From: Flavobacterium fluviatile
Lineage (GTDB): Bacteria > Bacteroidota > Bacteroidia > Flavobacteriales > Flavobacteriaceae
Direction of reading: 5' to 3'
Length of the DNA: 64,000 nt
NCBI RefSeq assembly: GCF_010645065.1
Contig: NZ_JAADZW010000008.1
Coordinates: forward strand, 1-64,000
The notes below the pieces were generated by a model. That model had not been told where the DNA came from and did not search any database. It saw only the letters and a list, made by a program, of their open reading frames with translations. Shown piece by piece: positions 43,954-50,887 of this stretch (within the stretch, counting starts at the first letter, position 1; each line of letters opens with the position of its first letter). The position numbers and the translations under genes were made by a program.

Positions 43954-44334
43954 GAAGTAAGAAACACTTGACCTGAAATTGGAGTGTAATGAGTTAACTA
44001 AGCTAAAATGGAGCGGGCTACCGCGAAAGAAGTAAGTTAATCTTGACCCTCTTTTTTATTAATGATGTTTTTAAAACTATATTTCGGACTCGAACCTAAA
44101 GTAGCCGTGTTCTGAAGTAAGTTTTAATTGACCTTTAATTGTGAAGCAGATGGGATTCGAACCCACGACCCGGACATTAGAAGTGTACGAAGTAAGTTTT
44201 AATTGACCTTTGAAGGATAATTTCAAAACTACCTGCTCTAACCGCTGAGCTACTGCTTCCTTTAAAAGTTTAATAAAAGGTAATGATCTAAGTATGACTT
44301 TAAATGGTTTCGTGAAGTAACTTAAACTTGACCT
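43954..44334 (-). repeat. Five interspersed copies of a 21-nt repeat
   Basis: Plus-strand copies all begin GAAGTAA and end TTGACC. The interior varies: GAAACAC, GTTAATC, GTTTTAA, GTTTTAA, CTTAAAC. The two copies flanking the 3' part of the tRNA-like unit (44114 and 44189) are identical. They are too variable and too few for a CRISPR array, and the gaps carry structured tRNA-like pieces, not unique spacers. Confidence 0.85.
44143..44259 (-). ncRNA. tRNA-like RNA with the anticodon arm replaced
   Basis: Read on the minus strand from 44259: acceptor strand GAAGCAG, TA, D-arm GCTC-AGCGGTTA-GAGC, A. Then come 67 nt (44233-44167) in place of the usual 22-nt anticodon arm and variable loop. Then the T-arm GTGGG-TTCGAAT-CCCAT (one G-U) and the acceptor strand CTGCTTC, pairing 7 of 7. 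The inserted part carries one complete copy of the 21-nt repeat (44189-44209). No 5-bp anticodon stem with 7-nt loop can be drawn, and CCA is not encoded (ACA follows). It therefore looks like a tRNA mimic or a tRNA with an insertion, not a decoding tRNA. Confidence 0.75.
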
Positions 44335-44397
44335 GTTTATTCTTTTTTATTTGTATGAACGTTTGTTTTTTATTTCTCAACAAAGATTTTAAAACTA

Positions 44398-44418
44398 TTA
44401 CGCAGTTATTTTGCGTAG
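44398..44418 (-). promoter_or_regulatory. Palindromic operator-like box upstream of the tRNA-like array
   Basis: Arms TTACGCAG (44398-44405) and TTGCGTAG (44411-44418), spacer TTATT. The core TACGCA/TGCGTA is perfect. On the minus strand it is followed after 15 bp by CTTTG, parallel to the box before the Cys-rich gene: the two 40-bp blocks align along their length. It lies about 64 bp before the first 21-nt repeat. Confidence 0.8.
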
Positions 44419-44424
44419 TAAAAA

Positions 44425-44814
44425 TTATAATAGTAGTTCTTTATAAATATTACTTATTTTGCCCTTAACAATTACTTTGTTTAAATCAAATTCTATATAA
44501 TGGCTCAGCCAACAATCTGAAATTTCTGTAGCAACTTCATTTCCGCAAAGGCATACTTTATTTAAGCTATTAAAACTTGAACTTCCACAACATCCTGTAA
44601 ATCTCGTTTTATCAGAATGATTTTTTAAGTTATAATTATCAATCGCAACCATAATAGATTTTTTGTTACCTTGTTCATTAATGACAAGAGAAAAATTACT
44701 TTTTGGCATAATATCCATATTCTCCTCCCAGCATAAATTCATTTCAGGAATTTCATATAATTCCTGAGTCAGCTCTATTTTGCATTCTCTACAATAAATT
44801 TTAATAGTTCTCAT
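44425..44814 (-). CDS. Cysteine-rich, putative zinc-binding protein
   Basis: 129 residues. Likely metal ligands are C8 and C11 (IYCRECK), C75-C76 (FTGCCGSSS), C88 and C90 (VCLCGNEVATE) and C101 (ISDCW). The order C-x-x-C ... C-C-G ... C-x-C-G suggests one or two zinc knuckles. The remaining sequence is alpha/beta (SIMVAIDNYNLKNHSDKTRF). I recognise no named family. It is the first gene read leftward from the divergent box region at 44853-44873 and is followed directly by the box and tRNA-like array, so it belongs to the RtcB-associated unit by position. Confidence 0.7.
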   Translation of the reverse strand: MRTIKIYCRECKIELTQELYEIPEMNLCWEENMDIMPKSNFSLVINEQGNKKSIMVAIDNYNLKNHSDKTRFTGCCGSSSFNSLNKVCLCGNEVATEISDCWLSHYIEFDLNKVIVKGKISNIYKELLL

Positions 44815-44852
44815 AATTGTTTCGTTTTAACATGACAAAGATTTCAAAACCA

Positions 44853-44873
44853 CTACGCAATTATTTTGCGCAG
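44853..44873. promoter_or_regulatory. Palindromic operator-like box between the Cys-rich and HD genes
   Basis: Arms CTACGCAA (44853-44860) and TTGCGCAG (44866-44873), spacer TTATT. It serves a divergent promoter pair. Leftward, CTTTG follows after 15 bp as in the other boxes. Rightward, its TTG (44866-44868) is the -33 element of the HD-gene promoter. A protein bound here could control both genes. Confidence 0.8.
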
Positions 44874-44895
44874 TAAAAAAAGAATTTTAAATTTG
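44866..44895 (+). promoter_or_regulatory. Promoter of the HD-hydrolase gene
   Basis: TTG at 44866-44868, a 19-bp spacer, then TAAATTTG at 44888-44895: a full match to the Bacteroidota consensus TTG-N(17-23)-TAnnTTTG. The start codon is 13 bp further on, so the leader is very short. The -33 element lies inside the palindromic box. Confidence 0.65.
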
Positions 44896-44908
44896 AGTAA
44901 AAAACAAG

Positions 44909-45523
44909 ATGAATCTACAGGAAATTTATTCTGATTTACTCTCAAAAATTGGCTTTTCAGCAAATGAAATCCAGAAAAACTGGATCAATTTAGAAAAATC
45001 ATACTCCAAGAAATCAAGACATTATCATAATCTAACACATTTAAAAGAAATGATTGAGTGTTTTGAAACCTATCGTGATCGACTTCAAAATCCAAACGAA
45101 ATATTATTCTCTATTTTTTATCATGATTTTGTGTATTCGGCTTCAAAAAAAGATAATGAATTGAAAAGTGCTGAATATGCTTTGTCGGTTTTACCTGAAA
45201 ATGTCAATCTAAATAAACAATTGGTTTTTGATGCAATCTGTGCGACACAGCTTCATGCGTACAATATAAACGAAGATATTAACTGGCTAATAGATTTTGA
45301 TTTGAAAATTTTAGCGAAAGACTGGGAAGATTATAAAACCTATTTTGAGCAAATCAGAAAAGAATATCGCATTTATCCCGATTTTTTATACAAACCCGGA
45401 CGAGCAAAAGCTTTGAAACATTTTCTGGAAAATGAATTTATTTTTCAAACGAATGAGTTTAGGAATTTATATGATGAGAAAGCCAGGCGAAACATTGAAA
45501 AAGAGATTTCATTATTAACATAA
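44909..45523 (+). CDS. Predicted HD-superfamily metal-dependent phosphohydrolase
   Basis: A 204-residue all-helical protein of the COG4339 type. Metal-site residues appear as RHYHNLTHL (H38, H40, H44 region) and the HD dyad in FYHDFVYS (H72-D73). A later conserved Asp lies in WLIDFDLKIL. C-terminal YPDFLYKPGRAKALKHFL is also typical. The natural substrate is unknown; nucleotide or cyclic-phosphate hydrolysis is plausible for an HD enzyme. It is divergent from the Cys-rich gene across the palindromic box and precedes the WYL regulator by 109 bp. Confidence 0.85.
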   Translation: MNLQEIYSDLLSKIGFSANEIQKNWINLEKSYSKKSRHYHNLTHLKEMIECFETYRDRLQNPNEILFSIFYHDFVYSASKKDNELKSAEYALSVLPENVNLNKQLVFDAICATQLHAYNINEDINWLIDFDLKILAKDWEDYKTYFEQIRKEYRIYPDFLYKPGRAKALKHFLENEFIFQTNEFRNLYDEKARRNIEKEISLLT

Positions 45524-45532
45524 AGCATATCT

Positions 45533-45605
45533 GTAGAGACGCACTGAAGTGCGTCTAACGTATTGTGGATATTCGTTGCGTAGACGCACTGCAGTGCGTC
45601 TCTAC
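45533..45605. repeat. Composite palindromic repeat
   Basis: Two palindromes, AGACGCACTgaAGTGCGTCT (45537-45556) and AGACGCACTGCAGTGCGTCT (45582-45601), lie in an outer 13-bp inverted repeat (GTAGAGACGCACT / AGTGCGTCTCTAC). Degenerate relatives occur at 39889-39913 and 41590-41617. It is a REP/MITE-like element in the spacer ahead of the WYL gene. Confidence 0.75.
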
Positions 45606-45632
45606 AATACAAAACCAACAAACAAAACTCTT

Positions 45633-46661
45633 ATGTCACAAAACAAAAACGCCTTAATACGCTACAAAACAATTGACAAATGTCTGCAGAATAAATACAG
45701 GCAATGGACATTGGAGGACTTAATCGAATGCTGTTCACAGGCTTTAGAAGAATATGAGGGTCGTAAAATTCCGATCAGCAAACGAACCATTCAAATGGAT
45801 ATTCAGCTAATGCGAAGTGAAAAACTGGGTTATAATGCGCCAATCGTGGTTTACGATAAAAAGTATTATAAATATGAAGACGAAGATTTTTCGATAACTG
45901 ATATTCCTCTTACAGAAACCGACATGAATGTTTTGACCGAAACGGTTTCGATGCTGAAGCAGTTTAAAGATTTCTCTTTATTTAATGATGTATCGGATAT
46001 TTTACAGCGATTGGAAGATAAAATCTATTCTGAAAAATCGCATACCAAACCGGTTATTTATCTGGACAAAAACGAAAATCTAAAGGGCTTACATTATTTA
46101 GATGAAATATATCAGGCGATTATCAAGAAAATGGTACTGATTATTACGTACAAATCTTTTAAATCGAGAGAAGAAACCAAATTTCATTTTCATCCTTTTA
46201 TATTGAAGGAATTCAATAATCGATGGTTTTTAGTTGGGAAGAAGAAAAAATCACAGGCTATTACCAATTTAGCTCTGGACAGAATCATCTCGATTGATTA
46301 CGATTTTAATCTTCTATATTTGGAAGAAGATTTTGATGCCGAATCCTATTATAAAAATGTAATTGGGGTTACAGTCAATTCGGGTTTGCAACCGAGACGA
46401 ATCGAACTTTGGATTGACGCTGATAATGCACCGTATGTCCTGACCAAGCCTTTGCATCCAACTCAAAGGCTCATTCTGGAAAATGAGGATAAAAGTATTA
46501 TTATTCATCTGTTTGTTATTCCGAATTATGAAATGGAGCGTCTGCTATTGGGATTCGGCTGTGGAATCGAAATTTTGCGTCCTGAAGGTTTTAGAAAACG
46601 AATGAAGGAAACACTGCAAAAAGCGCTGGCAAAATATGATGCACCGGATTCAGCAAAATGA
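45633..46661 (+). CDS. WYL-domain transcriptional regulator
   Basis: 342 residues from ATG 45633. The in-frame ORF begins upstream inside the palindromic repeat, which I reject as coding. An N-terminal winged HTH (LIRYKTIDKCLQNK...WTLEDLIECC...ISKRTIQMDIQLMR) is followed by a WYL domain at about 155-245 (LIITYKSFKSREETKFHFHPFILKEFNNRWFLVG, quoted ends), where F-x-x-R-W-F-L-V replaces WYL. A WCX C-terminal extension completes it. WYL proteins often sense nucleic acids or nucleotides and regulate defence or repair genes. Adjacent RtcB, tRNA-like RNA and three palindromic boxes make it the best candidate to control the locus. Confidence 0.88.
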   Translation: MSQNKNALIRYKTIDKCLQNKYRQWTLEDLIECCSQALEEYEGRKIPISKRTIQMDIQLMRSEKLGYNAPIVVYDKKYYKYEDEDFSITDIPLTETDMNVLTETVSMLKQFKDFSLFNDVSDILQRLEDKIYSEKSHTKPVIYLDKNENLKGLHYLDEIYQAIIKKMVLIITYKSFKSREETKFHFHPFILKEFNNRWFLVGKKKKSQAITNLALDRIISIDYDFNLLYLEEDFDAESYYKNVIGVTVNSGLQPRRIELWIDADNAPYVLTKPLHPTQRLILENEDKSIIIHLFVIPNYEMERLLLGFGCGIEILRPEGFRKRMKETLQKALAKYDAPDSAK

Positions 46662-46863
46662 AAAAGATTTATTTACAAAACAACATTTCTTTACTCCATT
46701 TTATTATAATGCTACTTTTTAAAGCAGTAATTCTTTAAAACATAAAAAAAGAATAGTATATTTCAATTAAAAAGAATTGCTTTAGCCCCCATAATTTCAA
46801 AGACATTTTCTAATTAACCTAAAATTTATGAAAAAATAATATGCATGCATAGTATTTTTTCAT

Positions 46864-46871
46864 TATATTTG
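46864..46871 (+). promoter_or_regulatory. Candidate -7 element and palindrome before the MarR gene
   Basis: TATATTTG matches TAnnTTTG and lies 18 bp upstream of the MarR ATG. A perfect ATGCATGCAT palindrome (46841-46850) stands where the -33 region would be and is a possible autoregulatory operator. Confidence 0.5.
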
Positions 46872-46889
46872 AAATCGATATAGTTATTT

Positions 46890-47372
46890 ATGAAAGATAA
46901 AACGATAGATTACATTTTAAGAGCAACATGGCAGGCTGTATCCAGAATGTATAATGAAGAAGCTGCAAAATACGATGCTACAATGGCAACGGGATTTGCT
47001 CTGTTGAGTATTGACAAGGAAGAAGGAACTCCATCGACCGCTTTAGGACCAAGAATGGGTATGGAAGCCACGAGCCTGACACGAACATTAAAATCAATGG
47101 AAGACAAAGGTTTGATTGTTCGCAAGAAAAATCCAAGTGACGGAAGAGGCGTATTGATTTACCTGACCGAATTTGGAAAAGAAAAAAGAGAATTATCTAA
47201 AAATACTGTTCTGAAATTTAATGAGACGGTTAGAAAACATGTTTCAGACGAAAAACTGAATCATTTTATCGAAGTTTCTGAAATCATCAACGAATTAATT
47301 CAGGATAAAAACATATTTAATCACACGAGTGCCAGCGAACTGGCGAAGCAAACAGAAAATATAGAAGAATAA
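46890..47372 (+). CDS. MarR-family transcriptional regulator
   Basis: A 160-residue winged-helix regulator. The recognition region is STALGPRMGMEATSLTRTLKSMEDKGLIVRKKNPSDGRGVLIYLTEFGK (quoted ends): a helix-turn-helix followed by the wing with the DGRG motif (the DxRxxxLxLT type). It stands 120 bp ahead of the beta-oxidation genes on the same strand and probably represses them in response to an acyl-CoA or fatty-acid ligand. That role is inferred from position. Confidence 0.92.
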   Translation: MKDKTIDYILRATWQAVSRMYNEEAAKYDATMATGFALLSIDKEEGTPSTALGPRMGMEATSLTRTLKSMEDKGLIVRKKNPSDGRGVLIYLTEFGKEKRELSKNTVLKFNETVRKHVSDEKLNHFIEVSEIINELIQDKNIFNHTSASELAKQTENIEE

Positions 47373-47492
47373 TCATAAGAGATTCTAATTCTCATACAAA
47401 CAAAACAAATATGAAATCGCCAACCTTAAAGTATTTTCTAATTAATAAAAAGGCGGTAACATATTTGACCAATAGAAAAAAAATTAACAAAT

Positions 47493-49883
47493 ATGAAACG
47501 CACAATTAAAAAAGTTGCTGTAATTGGATCCGGAATCATGGGTTCAGGTATAGCTTGTCATTTTGCCAACATTGGTGTTGAAGTTTTACTGCTTGACATC
47601 GTTCCGCGCGAGTTGACAGAAGCTGAAGCTAAAAAAGGATTAACGCTTGAAAGCAAGGCCGTTCGCAACAGTTTGGTAAATGACCATTTGGCGAACTCAT
47701 TAAAATCGAAACCGTCTCCTATTTACAGTCAGAAATTCGCTAGCCGAATCACAACTGGAAATACGACAGACGATATGGCTAAAATTGCTAATGTGGACTG
47801 GATTATTGAGGTGGTAGTAGAGCGTTTGGATGTTAAGAAATTAGTATTCGAACAAATCGACAAATTCCGTAAACCGGGAACTTTGGTTACTTCTAATACT
47901 TCTGGTATTCCAATTCACTTTATGAGTGAAGGAAGAAGCGAAGATTTCCAACAACACTTCTGCGGAACTCACTTTTTTAACCCTGCGCGTTACTTAAAAT
48001 TATTTGAAATTATTCCTGGTCCAAAAACTTCAAAAGAAGTATTGGATTTCTTAAACGAATACGGATCTAAATTCTTAGGAAAAACTTCGGTTGTTGCCAA
48101 AGATACTCCGGCATTTATTGGAAACAGAATTGGGATTTACGGAATCCAGAGTTTATTCCATTTAGTTAAAGAAATGGGATTAACGATTGAAGAAGTGGAT
48201 AAATTGACCGGACCGGTTATTGGCCGCCCAAAATCGGCTACTTTCCGTACGGTTGACGTTGTTGGTTTGGATACATTGGTACACGTTGCCAATGGTATTT
48301 ACGAAAACTGCCCGAAGGACGAGCAACACGAATTGTTCAAACTTCCTGAATTTGTCAACAAAATGATGGAAAACAAATGGCTTGGTTCTAAAACCGGACA
48401 AGGTTTCTACAAAAAAGTAGATAAAGACATTCTTTCTCTTGACTTAGATACATTAGTATATCGGGCTGCCAAAAAAGCAAATTTTGCGACTTTAGAATTA
48501 ACTAAAACCATCGACAAACCTATTGATCGTTTTAAAGTTCTAGTAAAAGGAACAGACAAAGCGGGAGAATTCTACCGTAAGAGTTTCGCCGGAATGTTTG
48601 CTTACGTTTCAAACAGAATTCCTGAAATCTCAGACGAATTATATAAAATTGACGATGCTATGAAAGCTGGTTTTGGATGGGAAAATGGTCCATTCGAAAT
48701 CTGGGATGCTATTGGTGTTGCAAAAGGAATCGAAATCATGAAAGCAGAAGGTTTAGAGCCTGCTGCATGGGTAAATGAAATGCTGGCTTCCGGAAGCGAA
48801 AGTTTCTATTCTGTAAAAGAGGGAGCAACTTATTTCTATGATATTCCAACAAAATCGCAAGTAAAAGTTCCTGGACAAGATTCATTTATTATCCTAAACA
48901 ACATTCGCGAAAGCAAAAAAGTTTGGAGCAACAGCGGCGCTATTATTCAGGATTTAGGAGACGGAATCTTAAACTTAGAATTCCAGTCTAAAATGAATAC
49001 CATTGGTGGGGATGTGCTTCAGGCTATCAATAAAGCAATCGACTTATCTGAAAAAGAATATCAAGGGTTAGTTATCGGAAACCAGGCAGCGAATTTCTCT
49101 GTTGGAGCTAATATCGGAATGATTTTTATGATGGCAGTTGAGCAGGAATACGACGAATTGAATATGGCAATTAAATTGTTCCAGGATACCATGATGCGTG
49201 TTCGTTACTCTTCTATTCCGGTTGTAGTGGCGCCTCACGGAATGACTTTTGGTGGTGGATGCGAAATGAGCTTACATGCTGATAAAGTGGTTGCTGCTGC
49301 AGAAACCTATATGGGATTAGTTGAATTTGGTGTTGGAGTTATCCCAGGTGGTGGGGGTTCTAAAGAAATGACTTTAAGAGCTTCAGATTTATTCCGCAAA
49401 AATGATGTGGAATTGAACGTTCTTCAGGAGTATTTCTTAACAATCGCTATGGCAAAAGTTTCGACTTCTGGCTATGAAGCTTTTGATACAGGACTTCTTC
49501 AGCATGGTAAAGATATTATCGTAGTAAACAAAGACCGTCAGATTGCCGAAGCTAAAAAACACGCCATACTAATGGCAGAAGCAGGTTACACACAGCCAAT
49601 CAGAAGAAGCGATATTAAAGTGTTAGGAAAACAAGCTCTTGGTATGTTCTTAGTAGGAACAGACCAAATGGAAGCTGGAAAATACATCTCAGAACACGAT
49701 AAGAAAATCGCCAACAAACTGGCTTACGTAATGGCTGGTGGTGATTTATCTGAAGCAACTTTAGTATCTGAACAATATTTACTTGACTTAGAACGTGAAG
49801 CTTTCCTGAGTTTATCTACAGAGCGTAAGACTTTGGAGAGAATTCAATACATGTTGACCAAAGGTAAACCGCTGAGAAACTAA
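47493..49883 (+). CDS. Bifunctional 3-hydroxyacyl-CoA dehydrogenase/enoyl-CoA hydratase
   Basis: 796 residues. The N-terminal NAD-binding domain (KVAVIGSGIMGSGIACHFAN) and two 3HCDH C-terminal domains (GTHFFNPARYLKLFEIIPG, then GFGWENGPFEIWDAIG) precede a crotonase-like domain from about 490 (GDGILNLEFQSKMNTIGGDVL, then NFSVGANIGMIF and PHGMTFGGGCEM). This dehydrogenase-first order is the reverse of E. coli FadB and is usual in Bacteroidota and Gram-positives. It catalyses the hydration and oxidation steps of beta-oxidation. A DUF1016 nuclease gene separates it from the thiolase gene. Confidence 0.94.
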   Translation: MKRTIKKVAVIGSGIMGSGIACHFANIGVEVLLLDIVPRELTEAEAKKGLTLESKAVRNSLVNDHLANSLKSKPSPIYSQKFASRITTGNTTDDMAKIANVDWIIEVVVERLDVKKLVFEQIDKFRKPGTLVTSNTSGIPIHFMSEGRSEDFQQHFCGTHFFNPARYLKLFEIIPGPKTSKEVLDFLNEYGSKFLGKTSVVAKDTPAFIGNRIGIYGIQSLFHLVKEMGLTIEEVDKLTGPVIGRPKSATFRTVDVVGLDTLVHVANGIYENCPKDEQHELFKLPEFVNKMMENKWLGSKTGQGFYKKVDKDILSLDLDTLVYRAAKKANFATLELTKTIDKPIDRFKVLVKGTDKAGEFYRKSFAGMFAYVSNRIPEISDELYKIDDAMKAGFGWENGPFEIWDAIGVAKGIEIMKAEGLEPAAWVNEMLASGSESFYSVKEGATYFYDIPTKSQVKVPGQDSFIILNNIRESKKVWSNSGAIIQDLGDGILNLEFQSKMNTIGGDVLQAINKAIDLSEKEYQGLVIGNQAANFSVGANIGMIFMMAVEQEYDELNMAIKLFQDTMMRVRYSSIPVVVAPHGMTFGGGCEMSLHADKVVAAAETYMGLVEFGVGVIPGGGGSKEMTLRASDLFRKNDVELNVLQEYFLTIAMAKVSTSGYEAFDTGLLQHGKDIIVVNKDRQIAEAKKHAILMAEAGYTQPIRRSDIKVLGKQALGMFLVGTDQMEAGKYISEHDKKIANKLAYVMAGGDLSEATLVSEQYLLDLEREAFLSLSTERKTLERIQYMLTKGKPLRN

Positions 49884-49885
49884 TT

Positions 49886-50887
49886 ATGGAAATCAATAAT
49901 CCAAATCTTTTACTTTCTGTTAAAGAGATTATTATTCAATCTCGTCAACAAGTTTATAAGATGGTAAATTCAGTTTTACTGGAAACCTATTGGAACATTG
50001 GACGATTAATTATTGAACATGAGCAAAACGGAAATGCAAAAGCGGTTTACGGAAAAGCGACTTTGAAAAACTTATCAAAAGAACTGACTTTTGAATTTGG
50101 AAAAGGTTTTGATTATACAAACCTAACCAATATGAGGAACTTTTATTTGGCTTTTCCAATTCTTGACGCACTGCGTCAAGAATTGAGCTGGACGCATTAT
50201 AGACTGCTTTCAAGAATCGATTCTGAAGAAAAGAAAATGTATTATTTAAACGAAAGTGTTACTGGAAATTGGAACAGCAGGACTTTACAAAGACAAATTA
50301 ATACTTTAAGTTTTGACAGAGTTTTAAAGAATAGTAACGAGGTTTCAGAGAAAATAAATATTCAAAATATAATCAAAGACCCCTATATTTTTGAGTTTTT
50401 AGGGTTAGAAAATAATATTAAGAATACTGAAAACAAAATTGAGTCTTCAATTTTAGAACACATTCAGAAGTTTCTATTAGAATTTGGAAAAGGTTTTGCT
50501 TTTGTTGCAAGACAACAGCATATTGTTACTGATACTTCAGATTTTTATATTGATTTGGTATTCTACAATTATATACTAAAATGTTTTGTAATTATTGATT
50601 TAAAAACAACAGAGCTATCGCATCAGGATATCGGACAAATTGATATGTACGTTAGAATGTACGATGACTTAAAAAAATCTGATGATGATAACCCAACAAT
50701 TGGATTACTATTATGTACCGAAAAAGATGAAACTATCGTAAAGTATTCCGTTTTGAATGATAAAAACAATCTTTTTGCTTCAAAATATGTTTTGTATTTA
50801 CCTAAAGAAGAAGAATTAAAACAACTTATTGACCAAGACAGGGTTCAATTTGAACTTGATAACATAAAAAATAAAAACGATGAATAA
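49886..50887 (+). CDS. PDDEXK nuclease-family protein (DUF1016, YhcG-like)
   Basis: 333 residues. The N-terminal DUF1016 part (SRQQVYKMVNSVLLETYWNIGRLI ... LSWTHYRLLSRI, quoted ends) is followed by the C-terminal PD-(D/E)XK nuclease. The latter spans about 190-300, with FYIDLVFYN as the core Asp strand and FVIIDLKT as the (D/E)-x-K strand. YhcG-type proteins are associated with mobile or defence contexts. Here the gene lies exactly between the 3-hydroxyacyl-CoA dehydrogenase stop (2-bp gap) and the thiolase start (8-bp overlap), an unexpected partner in a fatty-acid operon. A perfect palindrome encodes residues ILDALRQEL. Confidence 0.9.
   Translation: MEINNPNLLLSVKEIIIQSRQQVYKMVNSVLLETYWNIGRLIIEHEQNGNAKAVYGKATLKNLSKELTFEFGKGFDYTNLTNMRNFYLAFPILDALRQELSWTHYRLLSRIDSEEKKMYYLNESVTGNWNSRTLQRQINTLSFDRVLKNSNEVSEKINIQNIIKDPYIFEFLGLENNIKNTENKIESSILEHIQKFLLEFGKGFAFVARQQHIVTDTSDFYIDLVFYNYILKCFVIIDLKTTELSHQDIGQIDMYVRMYDDLKKSDDDNPTIGLLLCTEKDETIVKYSVLNDKNNLFASKYVLYLPKEEELKQLIDQDRVQFELDNIKNKNDE
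50162..50188. repeat. 27-nt perfect palindrome within the DUF1016 gene
   Basis: AATTCTTGACGCA and TGCGTCAAGAATT are perfect 13-bp arms around a single C. It is in frame inside the coding sequence, between conserved segments of the DUF1016 domain. Confidence 0.7.

Larger units (their letters stand above)
43895..44424 (-). ncRNA. Non-coding array of 21-nt repeats and tRNA-like segments
   Basis: A 530-bp gap without an ORF between the Cys-rich gene and the RING/TerD gene, presumably read leftward from the box at 44398-44418. It contains five copies of a 21-nt repeat (minus strand AGGTCAA...TTACTTC) at 43954-43974, 44029-44049, 44114-44134, 44189-44209 and 44314-44334, with gaps of 54, 64, 54 and 104 nt. 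One gap region carries a nearly complete tRNA-like fold and another a degenerate T-arm. The transcript would run into the RING/TerD mRNA as a roughly 490-nt leader or be processed from it. Confidence 0.7.

Noticed and set aside
44143..44259. Ordinary tRNA gene
   Set aside because: Acceptor, D- and T-arms fit, but the 67-nt central part does not form an anticodon stem-loop and contains a dispersed repeat. No anticodon can be assigned.
43954..44334. CRISPR array
   Set aside because: Only five 21-nt copies with variable interiors and unequal gaps of 54-104 nt. The gaps contain tRNA-like structure, and there is no cas gene in the window.
44820..44850. Sigma-54 promoter as in proteobacterial rtc operons
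   Set aside because: TGG occurs, but the GG-N10-GC spacing is absent in all three blocks and no sigma-54 activator gene is present.
45549..45632. N-terminal extension of the WYL regulator
   Set aside because: The extra 28 codons are encoded by the palindromic repeat. The family N-terminus starts at the ATG at 45633.
47493..49883. Calling this gene fadB or fadJ
   Set aside because: The domain order is dehydrogenase first and hydratase last, opposite to E. coli FadB/FadJ, so no symbol is given.
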